Below, piece by piece: positions 25,105-33,696 of a stretch of DNA of 64,000 bases. The stretch covers positions 434,001 through 498,000 of the forward strand of contig NZ_JADQDF010000001.1 of the NCBI RefSeq assembly GCF_019263585.2, in the 5' to 3' direction. The notes beneath the pieces were generated by a model. The model had not been told where the DNA came from, did no database searches, and was given only the letters and a program-made list of their open reading frames with translations. The first letter of the stretch is position 1, and the number at the start of each line of letters is the position of its first letter. Both the position numbers and the translations under genes were made by a program. This stretch comes from Pseudonocardia oceani (GTDB taxonomy: Bacteria > Actinomycetota > Actinomycetes > Mycobacteriales > Pseudonocardiaceae).

Positions 25105-26691
25105 TCACAGCGGCGGTCGCGAACGGCGCGTCCTTGCGGGCTCTCGACGTGGCGAAGCGGGCGCGCGGGCTGCAGCGGCCAGGTGCAGCGGGTCCGGCCG
25201 CAGCAGCGAGACCGCCGCCAAGCCGGCGAGCAGCGCGCACACCGCCAGGTAGGGCCAGTTGTACAGCGCGGTCTCCCCGTCGGGGTAGTAGACGACGAGC
25301 AGCCACACCGAGCCGAACACCACGTACGCGAGTCCGCGCGGCGTCCAGGCCGTCATCGCCAACAGCGCCATGCCCCAGCTCACGTACCACGGCAGCATCG
25401 TCGGCGACAGCACGGCGACAGCGAGCAGCACGACGCCAGCCTGGCGGACGGCGTTGGGCCCTCCATCTCGGGCCGCCCACCACTGCCGGACAGCGATCAC
25501 CAGCAGCACCGCCGCGCCGAGGATCCGCGCCACGTTCACGAACGGCTGCTTGTCGACCTCGGCGACGAGGTTGACGGCGGTGAACGCGAGCTCGCCGGCA
25601 GCGGTCGGCATCGACAACCAGTTCACGATCATCGACGGCGCGGACAGGGCGGGCAGCCAGCCCAGCCCGAACCCCGCGACGAGGGTCCAGAACGCGAACA
25701 CGACACCGAATACGCCGAGCCCTGCCGCAGTCGCCTTCGCGAGCCGGACCCGCGACGAACCCGGGAGCCGGGCCGCCCACACGAGCACGAGGAACGGCAG
25801 CGCCACCCCTGCGGTGGCCTTGACCGCCATCGCGCACGTCACGAGCGCGATCGCGGTGACATGCCGCCCGCGCAGCGCGAACAAGCTGCCCGCGGCCAGC
25901 AGTCCGACGACCAGCAGGTCATTGTGGATCCCGCCGACCAAGTGGATCACCGTGACGGGATTCGCCACCGCAACCCACAGCGCTACCGGCACCCGCCCGC
26001 CCAGGCGCCGGGTGAGCTCGGGCAGCGCCCACACCAACAGCAGCAATCCGGACAGCAGGAGCAATCTCCACCCGACGACGCCGACGATCATGCTCTGTCC
26101 GGTGGCGGAGAACAGCCAGGCCATCCCTTTCGCGAGGAGGATGAACAGCGGCCCGTAGGGGGCCGGGGTGTCCTGCCAGAAGTAGTGCACGTTCTCGCTG
26201 AGCACATCCCCCAGAACATCGGGGCCGACCTGGTAGGGATCGTGGCCGCGCAGCGGCAGCGTTCCCTGGGCGAGGTAGCTGAAGACGTCGCGGGTGAACA
26301 GCGGCGGCGCCACCAGCATCGGTGCGAGCCACACCGCCGCGGTGCTCACCACCACGCGCCCGCTCACCCGATCCGCAAGGACGTCACGCCCCAGCCGCAC
26401 CCACGCCCACACCAGGAGCCCGACGCCGAGGTACACCAGCGCCGTCGCCATCTCGCGGCCGTGCCCGTAGCGCCAGAAGCCCAGCACTGAGTTCGTCAGC
26501 ACGGGATCCCGAACCAGTACCCCGCCCGCACCGAGCCCACCCAGGACCAGCAGCACCGAACCCGTGAGACCCAGCAGCACCGTGCGACGCGGCGGGCCGC
26601 CGAAGCGTGCGTGCCACCGCGGCGCAACGGGCGCAGACGCCTTGGGGAGGGACGCCCGTCCGTCGATCGGGGGGAAGGGCTGTGCGCTCAC
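25105..26691 (-). CDS. mptB: MptB-type alpha-1,6-mannosyltransferase
   Basis: A 528-residue GT-C glycosyltransferase that uses polyprenyl-phosphate-mannose to build the mannan core of lipomannan/lipoarabinomannan. About thirteen helices; the conserved first loop reads FTRDVFSYLAQG with the catalytic Asp, followed by DPYQVGP and the PYGPLFILL motif of the family. GTG start at 26691. Part of this gene is duplicated and decayed at 5560-5885. It stands alone between an L,D-transpeptidase and the DUF305 gene. Confidence 0.85.
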   Translation of the reverse strand: MSAQPFPPIDGRASLPKASAPVAPRWHARFGGPPRRTVLLGLTGSVLLVLGGLGAGGVLVRDPVLTNSVLGFWRYGHGREMATALVYLGVGLLVWAWVRLGRDVLADRVSGRVVVSTAAVWLAPMLVAPPLFTRDVFSYLAQGTLPLRGHDPYQVGPDVLGDVLSENVHYFWQDTPAPYGPLFILLAKGMAWLFSATGQSMIVGVVGWRLLLLSGLLLLVWALPELTRRLGGRVPVALWVAVANPVTVIHLVGGIHNDLLVVGLLAAGSLFALRGRHVTAIALVTCAMAVKATAGVALPFLVLVWAARLPGSSRVRLAKATAAGLGVFGVVFAFWTLVAGFGLGWLPALSAPSMIVNWLSMPTAAGELAFTAVNLVAEVDKQPFVNVARILGAAVLLVIAVRQWWAARDGGPNAVRQAGVVLLAVAVLSPTMLPWYVSWGMALLAMTAWTPRGLAYVVFGSVWLLVVYYPDGETALYNWPYLAVCALLAGLAAVSLLRPDPLHLAAAARAPASPRREPARTRRSRPPL

Positions 26692-27018
26692 TGGTCACCC
26701 TGTCTTGTGTCGGTGATGCCGGTAGGCCGTCATCGGATGTGACTGAGGTAGCACCGGTGATCGTCCGCTGTGCTCGACGTTCGCCGTCCGCCGAGGTTGC
26801 GGCGCCGGTGGCGGATCGGGTCGTGCTGATGGATGACAGGGCTCCGCGCCGCGAGCGCCTCCAAGAGCGCGCGGGAGCCAGCGCGCTGCCACCGACGGCC
26901 GTGCCTGACTTGCGAGACAGCCACGCTGCCGACAGATGTCGCCGCCCCAGATGTTGGTTGACACCGAAGACGACACCGGAGGCGGACCCGAAACCCTCGG
27001 GCAAGGCGTCGAGGAGCA
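26692..27018. other. gap between mptB and DUF305 genes
   Basis: About 330 bases. Short frames exist on both strands but none has a ribosome site plus consistent codon bias. Nothing recognised; presumably the mptB promoter is here. Confidence 0.3.
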
Positions 27019-27750
27019 TCAGCCCGGCAGCGGGGCTGCGCCCCGCTCGGCGAGCATCTGACGGATGGACTGACTTTCTGCGGTCTGGGCGGTGAGCATC
27101 TGGGCGGCCAGGTTCCGCACCTGCTGCCGCCCAGCCCGCTCGGCGGCGTAGCGCAACATCCCGGCGCCGCCTTCGTGATGACGCAGCATCAACTGCAGGA
27201 ACAGCACATCGGCGGCTGGTCCGGTGCTCGCCCTGAGCCGGGCGAGATCCTCGGTCGAAGCCATCCCCGGCATCTGCGCCATGCCGTCTGTGGTGTGGCC
27301 CATGCCGAGCTCTGCGCTCATGTCCGACATCCACCGCATGTACCCGTTGACCGGAAACGCCGCTGCGTCCCACAAGGCGAGCCAGCCCTGCATCTGGCCG
27401 ATCTGGGCGGTCTGGCCGGACTCGATGTCGAACGCGAGGGTGCGGACGGTCGGATCGCCGCTGTTATCGCGCGCCCAGCTGGCCATCTGCACAGCGTTGC
27501 GGTGATGCACGCTCATGTCCTGGGCGAACCCGATGTCGACCGAGTCCGCGTCCGGCACTCCCGTCTCCTCAGCGCCGGAGCGCCCGAGGAGCAGGCCTCC
27601 GGTTGCCGCCAGCAGCAACAGCGCCAGCACCGCACCCGCTGCGATCACCCTCCGGGCCCAGTGCGCCGGCCCGGCCGATTCGATCGACGATACGTCTACT
27701 GCTGTGGCGGCGCGGGTGTCAGCGCTGTCGGCAGGTGTCCGGCCGGTCAT
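27019..27750 (-). CDS. DUF305 family protein
   Basis: A 243-residue protein with an N-terminal cytoplasmic tail, one anchor helix (VIAAGAVLALLLLAATGGLLLG) and a helical ferritin-like external domain. Diagnostic motifs: FAQDMSVHHRNAVQMA near residue 75 and LMLRHHEGGAGM near 185, each with a His pair thought to bind metal. DUF305 proteins are frequent in copper and silver loci. Its ATG overlaps the stop of the upstream DUF3105 gene by four bases, a pairing often seen in actinobacteria. Confidence 0.9.
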   Translation of the reverse strand: MTGRTPADSADTRAATAVDVSSIESAGPAHWARRVIAAGAVLALLLLAATGGLLLGRSGAEETGVPDADSVDIGFAQDMSVHHRNAVQMASWARDNSGDPTVRTLAFDIESGQTAQIGQMQGWLALWDAAAFPVNGYMRWMSDMSAELGMGHTTDGMAQMPGMASTEDLARLRASTGPAADVLFLQLMLRHHEGGAGMLRYAAERAGRQQVRNLAAQMLTAQTAESQSIRQMLAERGAAPLPG

Positions 27751-28541
27751 GATCCGCCTCCGATGGGCTCGTCTTCCGCGGTCTCGGACTCGGCCCGGAC
27801 GCCGGGTTGCCCGGCCGCTGAGGCCGGTGGAGCAGGCTGGTAGGGCGGTGGAGCGTCCTGATCGAACTGGCCGGGCCCCAGCGCGTCACAGCTGGCCCCG
27901 TTTTCGGGGTGGGTGTTCGGGTTGGCGCGAAGCGCGGCCACGAACTGGTCGATACGGGGGTCGGCGGCGTCGGCGAGCTTGAGCTGATGCCCCCAGGACT
28001 GCAACGCGATCGGTTGGTCGAGACCCGGGTACGGTGACAGCGCCATGTACGGCCGGTCCTGAACACGGTCGGCGAGCTGCTCGAGGGTGGCACCGACGAG
28101 CTGGTCGGGGTTGTAGGCGATCCACACCGCACCGTGCTCCATCGAGTGCACCAGGTTCTCGCTACGCACCGGCTGGTCGTAGACCACGCCGGAGCAAGCG
28201 GCCCACGCCTGGTCATGCGCGCCACCGGTCGGTGGGGATTGAGTGTAGGCCACCTGTTCGGTTGGACCGACGTGCTGGCCGCCCTCGTAGGTCTGCTCGG
28301 AGACTCCCGGGATCTGGGTCGAGGGATCCTGGTTGGCCGCCGACGGAGTGAAGGCGGCGAGCGCCTCGGCACGCGCGTTGCCGGCCTGGGATTCCACGAG
28401 GGCGTAGCCGAAGACGCCGCTCGCGAACAGAACCACCACCAGGACGGCGGCGATCGTCCCCCATGGAGTGGACCGGCCGGTCACGAGCGAGGTCCTGGCC
28501 CGGTCCCGGCGGGTTCGCTTGCTCTGCTTTCCACTGACCAT
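27747..28541 (-). CDS. DUF3105 family protein
   Basis: A 264-residue membrane-anchored protein: basic start, one helix (TIAAVLVVVLFASGVFGYAL), then the DUF3105 domain with PPTGGAHDQAWAACSG, LVHSMEHGAVWIAYNP and WGHQLKL. The His and Cys residues in these motifs are conserved in the family and may bind metal. AGGAGG precedes the ATG at 28541. It is coupled to the DUF305 gene. A second, damaged family member lies at 44527-45155. Confidence 0.9.
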   Translation of the reverse strand: MVSGKQSKRTRRDRARTSLVTGRSTPWGTIAAVLVVVLFASGVFGYALVESQAGNARAEALAAFTPSAANQDPSTQIPGVSEQTYEGGQHVGPTEQVAYTQSPPTGGAHDQAWAACSGVVYDQPVRSENLVHSMEHGAVWIAYNPDQLVGATLEQLADRVQDRPYMALSPYPGLDQPIALQSWGHQLKLADAADPRIDQFVAALRANPNTHPENGASCDALGPGQFDQDAPPPYQPAPPASAAGQPGVRAESETAEDEPIGGGS

Positions 28542-28927
28542 GATCTATTCCTCCTCACATTCGGCTCCGGCGACGGCAGGAGCAAGAGGGATGGCTGAGC
28601 AGCTCCTTGGAAGCTGCGTTTCTCGGCCACCAGGTGCAGTGCCTCGTGGCGTCGATTCTGATGCCCTTCGTGCACCCTTCATGTTTTCCAGGCGATCGTC
28701 GCCCGAGTGATCGGAGCCTGCAGCTGGTCCGGAGTAGGAATTGAAGGAGATCGCCTCGTTCGAAGTCGCCAACGACTCACGGCGGCGACCCGGCGAAGCC
28801 ATCGGGGAAGGCACGCAGCTCAGTCGGAACTCAGCAGAATCGTGGCCGGCGACCGACCACTTCCTCACCGACGGATCAGCTGCATGGGCAGTGAACGGAA
28901 CGAAAGACACATGCGAACGACGGCCCA
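28542..28927. other. gap upstream of the DUF3105 gene
   Basis: About 390 bases without a supported gene. One plus-strand frame (28741-28989) encodes a charged peptide but lacks strong codon bias. Some AT-richer patches are present (28735-28750) that could hold the DUF3105/DUF305 promoter. Confidence 0.3.
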
Positions 28928-29305
28928 TCAAGCGCATTTCGGGCATCGCATCCTGGCGCCGGCGAGCCGCCAACCGTGCGCGGCTGTGACCGAGATTCCT
29001 TGGACCGGGCCGTAGAAATGCACAGGGTACAAGCCCTCGGAGTACCTGATGTCGCAGTCGGCACACCGCACTGTCCAGCACGCGCGCGTCGCGGTCCGGA
29101 GGGGCTCATCAGAGGAATCGTGCATCTCCCGGCCGTCGTCGGCGTGCCGCACGTTGCAGGGCACCTGTTCAGCTGCGATGCCGACCGGCGGCTCGAATCG
29201 CCGTGCCGCACGACGCGGTGCAGCGGCGAAGACGGCCGCTGCGATGACCCCGACGATGGCCAGCGGTATCCCGACGAACACCAGCACCGCCTCCGGGGTC
29301 CTCAC
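28928..29305 (-). CDS. membrane-anchored protein with C-terminal Cys pairs
   Basis: A 125-residue protein: an N-terminal helix (VLVFVGIPLAIVGVIAAAVFA), a charged middle, and a C-terminal domain with CWTVRCADCDIRY and, at the very end, RMRCPKCA. The two CxxC pairs suggest a zinc ribbon or redox site. The central HFYGPVQGISVTAAHG stretch is rich in aromatic residues. No family recognised with confidence. Start taken as GTG 29305; an ATG at 29326 is also in frame. It lies downstream of the small membrane protein gene on the same strand. Confidence 0.6.
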   Translation of the reverse strand: MRTPEAVLVFVGIPLAIVGVIAAAVFAAAPRRAARRFEPPVGIAAEQVPCNVRHADDGREMHDSSDEPLRTATRACWTVRCADCDIRYSEGLYPVHFYGPVQGISVTAAHGWRLAGARMRCPKCA

Positions 29306-29488
29306 CGTCGAGCCCTGCGGGCGCATGGAACTGCTTGGAGGTCTGTCACACAGTGAAGGTGCACGGCTACTCCGAGTACGGCGACCTGGGCATGGCTGTC
29401 GGACGACGAGGCGAACGGCGTCGAGCGGGACGCGTGGGAACCTGCACCGGCCTGTGGTCCGACCCCCTGGGCAGCACGTGCGGTCGCG

Positions 29489-30013
29489 TCAGGCGACGGC
29501 CAGCCTCGACGGAGGTCCACGGCGACGAAATTGGCAGGCCACGGGTCCAGGTACGGCTGCTGCGAGAGCGGCGGCGAACGGCTGCGTCGGTCGCGCGGGG
29601 ACCGGGAGAGGGCGCCGCGGAAGCCGAAGCGCTCGCCACAACGCACGAGCCAGCAAGCACAGCGACTCCGCCCCAGCGACCCCGGCGATGATGAGCACGG
29701 CCAGCACCATCTGGAGCGGGAGCATCGCGCGGTCGCCGGAGTGCTCGGTCCCGTACGGGAGCACGGTCATCGCGGCATGCACGACAGGCTCGCTGACCAG
29801 CATGCCGCTGGCCGCGGCGAAGGGGCCCCGATGTCGGCCTGGCCGCGTCAGGCGCATCAGCCCCAGTGCGAATGCCGCCGCACCCAGAGTTGCTGTGTGC
29901 AGCGGGTGGCTCCCGGCCACAGCACCAGCAGCCAACGCAACCAGCAAGGTTGTTGCCGCCGCGAAAGCCGCGGTGTGCGTGTCGGGTGACGCGATGTCGG
30001 GGACCTGCCTCAT
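29489..30013 (-). CDS. small membrane protein under a BlaI-type operator
   Basis: A 174-residue protein with four hydrophobic segments (AAFAAATTLLVALAAGAVAG, ATLGAAAFALGLMRL, GPFAAASGMLVSEPVVHAAMTVL, MVLAVLIIAGVAGAESLCLL). His residues sit near the first and third helices. No family recognised. Importantly, the CTTCTAC-N8-GTAG repeat at 30141-30159 is its nearest upstream element (128 bases before the ATG), so it shares a candidate operator with the ccm locus and the Lnt-like gene. Confidence 0.6.
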   Translation of the reverse strand: MRQVPDIASPDTHTAAFAAATTLLVALAAGAVAGSHPLHTATLGAAAFALGLMRLTRPGRHRGPFAAASGMLVSEPVVHAAMTVLPYGTEHSGDRAMLPLQMVLAVLIIAGVAGAESLCLLARALWRALRLPRRPLPVPARPTQPFAAALAAAVPGPVACQFRRRGPPSRLAVA

Positions 30014-30140
30014 CGCGCTGCCCTCCTCGCACTCGGCAGGCGGACCCCGGACCCGGCGTCAGGTCGATGCCCAGCAATGGGCGGTGCCGCACCGGGCGAG
30101 TCAGCGAACTGCACCCGGAATCCCCGGATGGGCCGCCTCG

Positions 30141-30159
30141 CTTCTACGCAGCATAGTAG
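30141..30159. promoter_or_regulatory. CTTCTAC-N8-GTAG operator
   Basis: CTTCTAC at 30141-30147, eight bases ending in CATA, GTAG at 30156-30159. Same half-sites and spacing as the elements at 15616-15634 and 42936-42957. It lies 128 bases upstream of the minus-strand membrane protein gene ending the divergent side, and about 1 kb before blaI at 31134. Confidence 0.6.
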
Positions 30160-30508
30160 GTGCACGGTCCGCCGGACCACGGGCCCGCGGGTTGGCGGGT
30201 GCACCTGCGGCTGTGCCACCGTTGCTGATCACCCAGTTCCGCACCCACTGCAGACCACCGCGCGAGCGCCGAGAGTGTCCGACGATGCTCGTCGCGCCTG
30301 GCCACCGCCCGCCGCTTCACGAACCGCGCGCAGTTCAGACAGATCGCCCCCCGGGCGAGCGCCAATCCAAAAAGATCGACCTCGGCGAACTCACCGGCAA
30401 ACCCGACACCATCGGTTCCGACGTGGCGGTTCCGGCGTCAGCATCTGAACCTCAACCCCGCTGTACGCAGCAGACGCCGGTCAATGGTCAAACCAGCCGT
30501 CTTAAGAC
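30160..30508. other. gap with a possible Cys-containing short frame
   Basis: About 350 bases. The minus strand has a 73-codon frame (30144-30365) with ICLNCARFVKRRAVARRDEHRR, which looks protein-like, but it would terminate inside the operator and has no clear ribosome site, so I do not call it. Otherwise nothing recognised. Confidence 0.25.
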
Positions 30509-30780
30509 GTGATCACCGTACCGGCCGGCACTCAGGTCGGCCCCGCGATCGCCGGCGGGATCGTGCTGGTGCCTGCCTGTTGCGCCGAACTTGGCGTGCC
30601 GTTCCTCCTCGAACGCCCTGACACCGGCTGGGCCGTACGCACTGCCGCATGGTTGCACCGACGCCTTCGAGGATGCAGATCGCTGGCGGCGTCATGCTCA
30701 TCCTGCTGGTGACCGGGCCTGGCGCGAGTTCGTCGCGTGGCTGCGCGGCCTATCGTCGGCTACGCCACCACTGATCGTCG
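30509..30780 (+). pseudogene. second ccdA relic (C-terminal part)
   Basis: The frame from 30509 reads AGTQVGP…VLVP…LGVPFLL…GWAVRTAAWLHRR, matching the region AGTQVGPTTVRGLILVLAYSLGLGLPF…GWAIRTTSWLRRH of the CcdA-like protein at 58882-59751. After a frame change the match continues with QIAGGVMLILLVTG and REFVAWLRG. N-terminal half absent and at least two frameshifts. A decayed CcdA C-terminus next to the blaI gene. Confidence 0.7.
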
Positions 30781-31133
30781 TGCTCACCGTCGCCGGCCTT
30801 CGTCGCTTTCGGCCACGACCCGACGCCTACACCGGTGCGTCCGCCGAAACGAGGCCGGTCCTGGCTGAACGGCACGCACAACAGCCGAGCAACGCCCGCG
30901 GTCGGCCTGGCGATGGCCGACGAGCTCAACCCGTGCTGGGCCTCGCTTCGCGAACTCGGCAACGCCGTGCAGGCAGCCCTGGGGACACCCGCAGAGTTTC
31001 CATCAGCCGGTTGTTCGCCCGGGCTGCTCGGCCGTGCGCGTCACCGATCCGCTGGTTCCGCGACTTCGAGGAGGTCGCTGCCGCCATCGCAACGACGGGC
31101 TAGTCTGCGAAGTCGCGATGGGAGGGGGGACGT

Positions 31134-31502
31134 GTGCGCGGGTTCGGTGAGCTCGAGGTCGCCATCATGGAGCAGATCTGGACGTCGTCCGAGGGCGCTA
31201 CGGTGCCGGAGGTGCACGAACGCCTTGAAGCCGAGGGCGACATCGCCTACACGACGGTGATGAGCGTCGTTCACAACCTGTACCGCAAGGGACGGCTCAC
31301 ACGACGGCGCGAGGGCCGCACGCACCGGTACCGAGCCACTGCGAGCAGGGTGCAGCACTGCGCCGACCTCATGAGCGTTGCCCTGCGGAGCGGTGGGGAC
31401 CCGCACACGATCCTGACCCACTTCGTACAGCACATGGACACGGCCGACACCCGCCGCCTCGCCGAGCTGCTGGCCCAGATGGACGAGGACGGCATGGCGT
31501 AG
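31134..31502 (+). CDS. blaI: BlaI/MecI/CopY family repressor 1
   Basis: A 122-residue winged-helix DNA-binding repressor: FGELEVAIMEQIW at the start, ATVPEVHERLEAEGDIAYTTVMSVVHNLYRKGRL as the recognition helices, the wing REGRTHRYRA, and a C-terminal dimerisation region. GTG start at 31134 behind GGAGGGG. In this family the repressor dimer is cleaved or released when a cognate M56 sensor protease is activated; the M56 gene follows 70 bases downstream. Likely target sites are the TAC/GTA inverted repeats in the window. Confidence 0.92.
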   Translation: MRGFGELEVAIMEQIWTSSEGATVPEVHERLEAEGDIAYTTVMSVVHNLYRKGRLTRRREGRTHRYRATASRVQHCADLMSVALRSGGDPHTILTHFVQHMDTADTRRLAELLAQMDEDGMA

Positions 31503-31531
31503 TCGAACAGCATCTGATCGCGTCGCGACCA

Positions 31532-31556
31532 GTACACGTCGACGGCTAGCGTGTAC
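31532..31556. promoter_or_regulatory. inverted repeat between blaI and its M56 gene
   Basis: GTACACG (31532-31538), eleven bases, CGTGTAC (31550-31556): a perfect 7-base inverted repeat directly before the ribosome site of the M56 gene. It contains the TACA/TGTA half-sites of BlaI-family operators, but could also act as an RNA hairpin reducing translation of the sensor. Confidence 0.4.
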
Positions 31557-31575
31557 CGAGGCGGAGGAGGTCGTG

Positions 31576-32538
31576 ATGCGCGGGTTCGGCGGACTCGAAG
31601 CTGCGGTCTGCCTGATCGGCTACGGGATCGTCGTGGCGGTCCTAGCGCCACGCGTCCTCGTGCACCGCAGACACCTCGATCGGGTGCCGAGACTCGGAGT
31701 GACGGTCTGGTTGGCGGCTCTGCTCGGTGTCCTGTTCGCGTGGGTGGTCGCGGTGCTCCAGGTGGCGATAGAAGTATTCCTGTCCCCTGACGTCCGGCAC
31801 GTCGTCGACCGGTGCGTCGCCTCGTTCTGCGCCGCGGCGCTCGGCGCCCACGGCACCGTCGGTCAGTGGCTGGCGGTCGGGTTGGCGGTCGTTCTGGTCG
31901 CCGGGGCCCTCGGTACCGCGTTCGGACTGAGCCGCGCTCTGCTGCGGTTCCGCGCTCGCACGCACCGCCACGCCGACGCCGCCCGGTTGCTCGGACGGCA
32001 CGACGACGCGCTGGGCGCGGTGGTCCTGGACGTGCCGGAGAGGGTCGTCTACGCGATCGCCGGACGTACGCCCACGATCGTCGTGAGTCGCCCTGCGCTC
32101 AGCGCCCTCGACGAGAACCAGCTCGCCGTCGTCCTGGCGCACGAGCGGGCTCACCTGACGGGCCGCCACCATCTCGTTCGTGGCCTCAGCAGCGCGCTGG
32201 CCCGGGTCATGCCCCGGATACCGCTGTTCACGGCGGGTTACCGCGAGCTCGCCCGGCTGGTAGAGATGTGTGCGGACGACGCGGCGATCCGCGACCGCGA
32301 CGCCCGACACCTCGTCAGCGCCCTGCTGGCGCTCACCGCACCAGTCAGCATCCCGGGGGCGGCCCTGGCCGCCGCCGCCACCAGCGTGGTCCGACGCGCA
32401 GAGCGGCTCCTGTTGCGCCCAAGTCGCGGCGCGCTCCTGTGGACGCGAGTACTGCTCACCGCTGGATCCGTCGCGCTGCTCGCCGGGCCCGTCGTGCTCG
32501 GCTTCCTGCTGTGCGGCGTCCTACCGTATGGGCTGTAG
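31576..32538 (+). CDS. M56 family (BlaR1/MecR1-like) metalloprotease 1
   Basis: A 320-residue membrane protease with two N-terminal helix pairs, a zinc-site motif AHERAHLTGRHH near residue 188, MCADDAAIR downstream with the third ligand region, and a C-terminal helix pair. In BlaR1-type systems this protease inactivates BlaI after sensing a signal. Unlike BlaR1 there is no C-terminal penicillin-binding sensor domain; the signal must be read by the membrane or loop parts. GAGGAGG precedes the GTG at 31573 and ATG at 31576; the latter has better spacing. Confidence 0.9.
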   Translation: MRGFGGLEAAVCLIGYGIVVAVLAPRVLVHRRHLDRVPRLGVTVWLAALLGVLFAWVVAVLQVAIEVFLSPDVRHVVDRCVASFCAAALGAHGTVGQWLAVGLAVVLVAGALGTAFGLSRALLRFRARTHRHADAARLLGRHDDALGAVVLDVPERVVYAIAGRTPTIVVSRPALSALDENQLAVVLAHERAHLTGRHHLVRGLSSALARVMPRIPLFTAGYRELARLVEMCADDAAIRDRDARHLVSALLALTAPVSIPGAALAAAATSVVRRAERLLLRPSRGALLWTRVLLTAGSVALLAGPVVLGFLLCGVLPYGL

Positions 32539-32735
32539 GACGTGGGCAGGTCCCGGTCCCGCCCGCGCCCCGACCCGTTCTCGCCCGACCTGGTCGGAGA
32601 CCCGTCCGCCCACAACCAGCCAACAGCAGACCCCCGCCAGACCGACCAGGCGAACCTTTGCCTGATCGACGGCAAGGTCCGGCAACCTGGTGGCGTCGAC
32701 GACCAGCCGAGTCGCCAGGCTGAGATGCAGGCGGG

Positions 32736-33635
32736 TCAGATCGGTGTGTCGCTCTCCTCGTGGTGGGCCGGTTCGCACTGGACGGTGACGTGCGTGATGC
32801 CGTAGTCGTCGGCCAGCAGGGCCAGCACCCGGTCGAGGACGTCGTGGTAGTCGGCTCCGTCGGCCACGACCACGTGCCCGGTGGCGTTCTCCAGGCCCGA
32901 GGTCAGCGTCCACACGTGCAGGTCGTGCACGTCCACGACGTCGGGCAGCTCGATGATGCGACGCCGGACCTCGTCGACGTCCATACCGGGTGGCGCGACC
33001 TGCATGAGGATGCGCAGCGCCTGGGCGGTGAGCGTCCAGGTCCGCGGCAGGATGAACAGACCGATCGCGGCGCCGACGATCGGATCGGCGTACGGCCAGC
33101 CCGTCGTGTAGATCACGATCGCAGCCACGATCACTCCGGCCGAGCCGAGGAGGTCGCCCAGCACCTCCAGGTAGGCGCCGCGGAGGTTGATGCTCTCCTT
33201 CGACCCGGCGGCCAGCAGCCGGAAGCTGATCAGGTTCACGACCATGCCGATGACCGCGACCACCAGCAGCGGGACCCCGGGCACGTCCGGCGGATCGGAG
33301 AACCGCTGCACGGCTTCGTAGAGGACGTAGCCGGCGACACCGAACAGCAGCAGACCGTTGGCCAGGGCCGCGAGCACTTCCAGGCGGTAGGTGCCGTAGG
33401 TCCGCTGGGAGGTGGCAGGCCGTGACGCCAGGGTGATCGCTGCCAGCGCCATGCCCAGACCGAGCACGTCGGTCCCCATGTGCGCGGCGTCCGACAGCAG
33501 CGCCAGCGATCCGAGCACCAGTCCGGCCACCAGCTCGACGACCATGTACCCGGCCGTGAGCCCGAAGGCGATCAACAGCGGGCGACGATGCCGACCGCCC
33601 GATGTCGCGATGCCGTGCCCGTGACCTTGCCCCAT
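32736..33635 (-). CDS. cation diffusion facilitator metal exporter
   Basis: A 299-residue CDF transporter that exports Zn2+, Co2+ or related ions in exchange for protons. His-rich start (GQGHGHG), six helices, the helix-2 site SDAAHMGTD, the helix-5 site EVLGDLLGSAG (with Glu where many members have His), and a C-terminal cytoplasmic domain with VHDLHVWTL and a His-rich end. The ATG at 33635 has GGAGG eight bases upstream; a longer frame to 33662 would start inside the operator palindrome. Just upstream is a 12-base-arm palindrome. Confidence 0.92.
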   Translation of the reverse strand: MGQGHGHGIATSGGRHRRPLLIAFGLTAGYMVVELVAGLVLGSLALLSDAAHMGTDVLGLGMALAAITLASRPATSQRTYGTYRLEVLAALANGLLLFGVAGYVLYEAVQRFSDPPDVPGVPLLVVAVIGMVVNLISFRLLAAGSKESINLRGAYLEVLGDLLGSAGVIVAAIVIYTTGWPYADPIVGAAIGLFILPRTWTLTAQALRILMQVAPPGMDVDEVRRRIIELPDVVDVHDLHVWTLTSGLENATGHVVVADGADYHDVLDRVLALLADDYGITHVTVQCEPAHHEESDTPI

Positions 33636-33654
33636 ACCACTCGCCTCCGCGGGA

Positions 33655-33682
33655 CGTCTCATGCACGTTTGTGCATGAGACG
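33655..33682. promoter_or_regulatory. perfect 12-base-arm palindrome before the CDF gene
   Basis: CGTCTCATGCAC at 33655-33666, a 4-base spacer GTTT, and its exact reverse complement at 33671-33682. It starts 20 bases upstream of the CDF start codon, where a repressor would block the promoter. The ATGCAC-N4-GTGCAT core differs from the BlaI-type repeats in the window, so a different metalloregulator is implied. Confidence 0.65.
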
Positions 33683-33696
33683 CACTCTAGCAGGCG

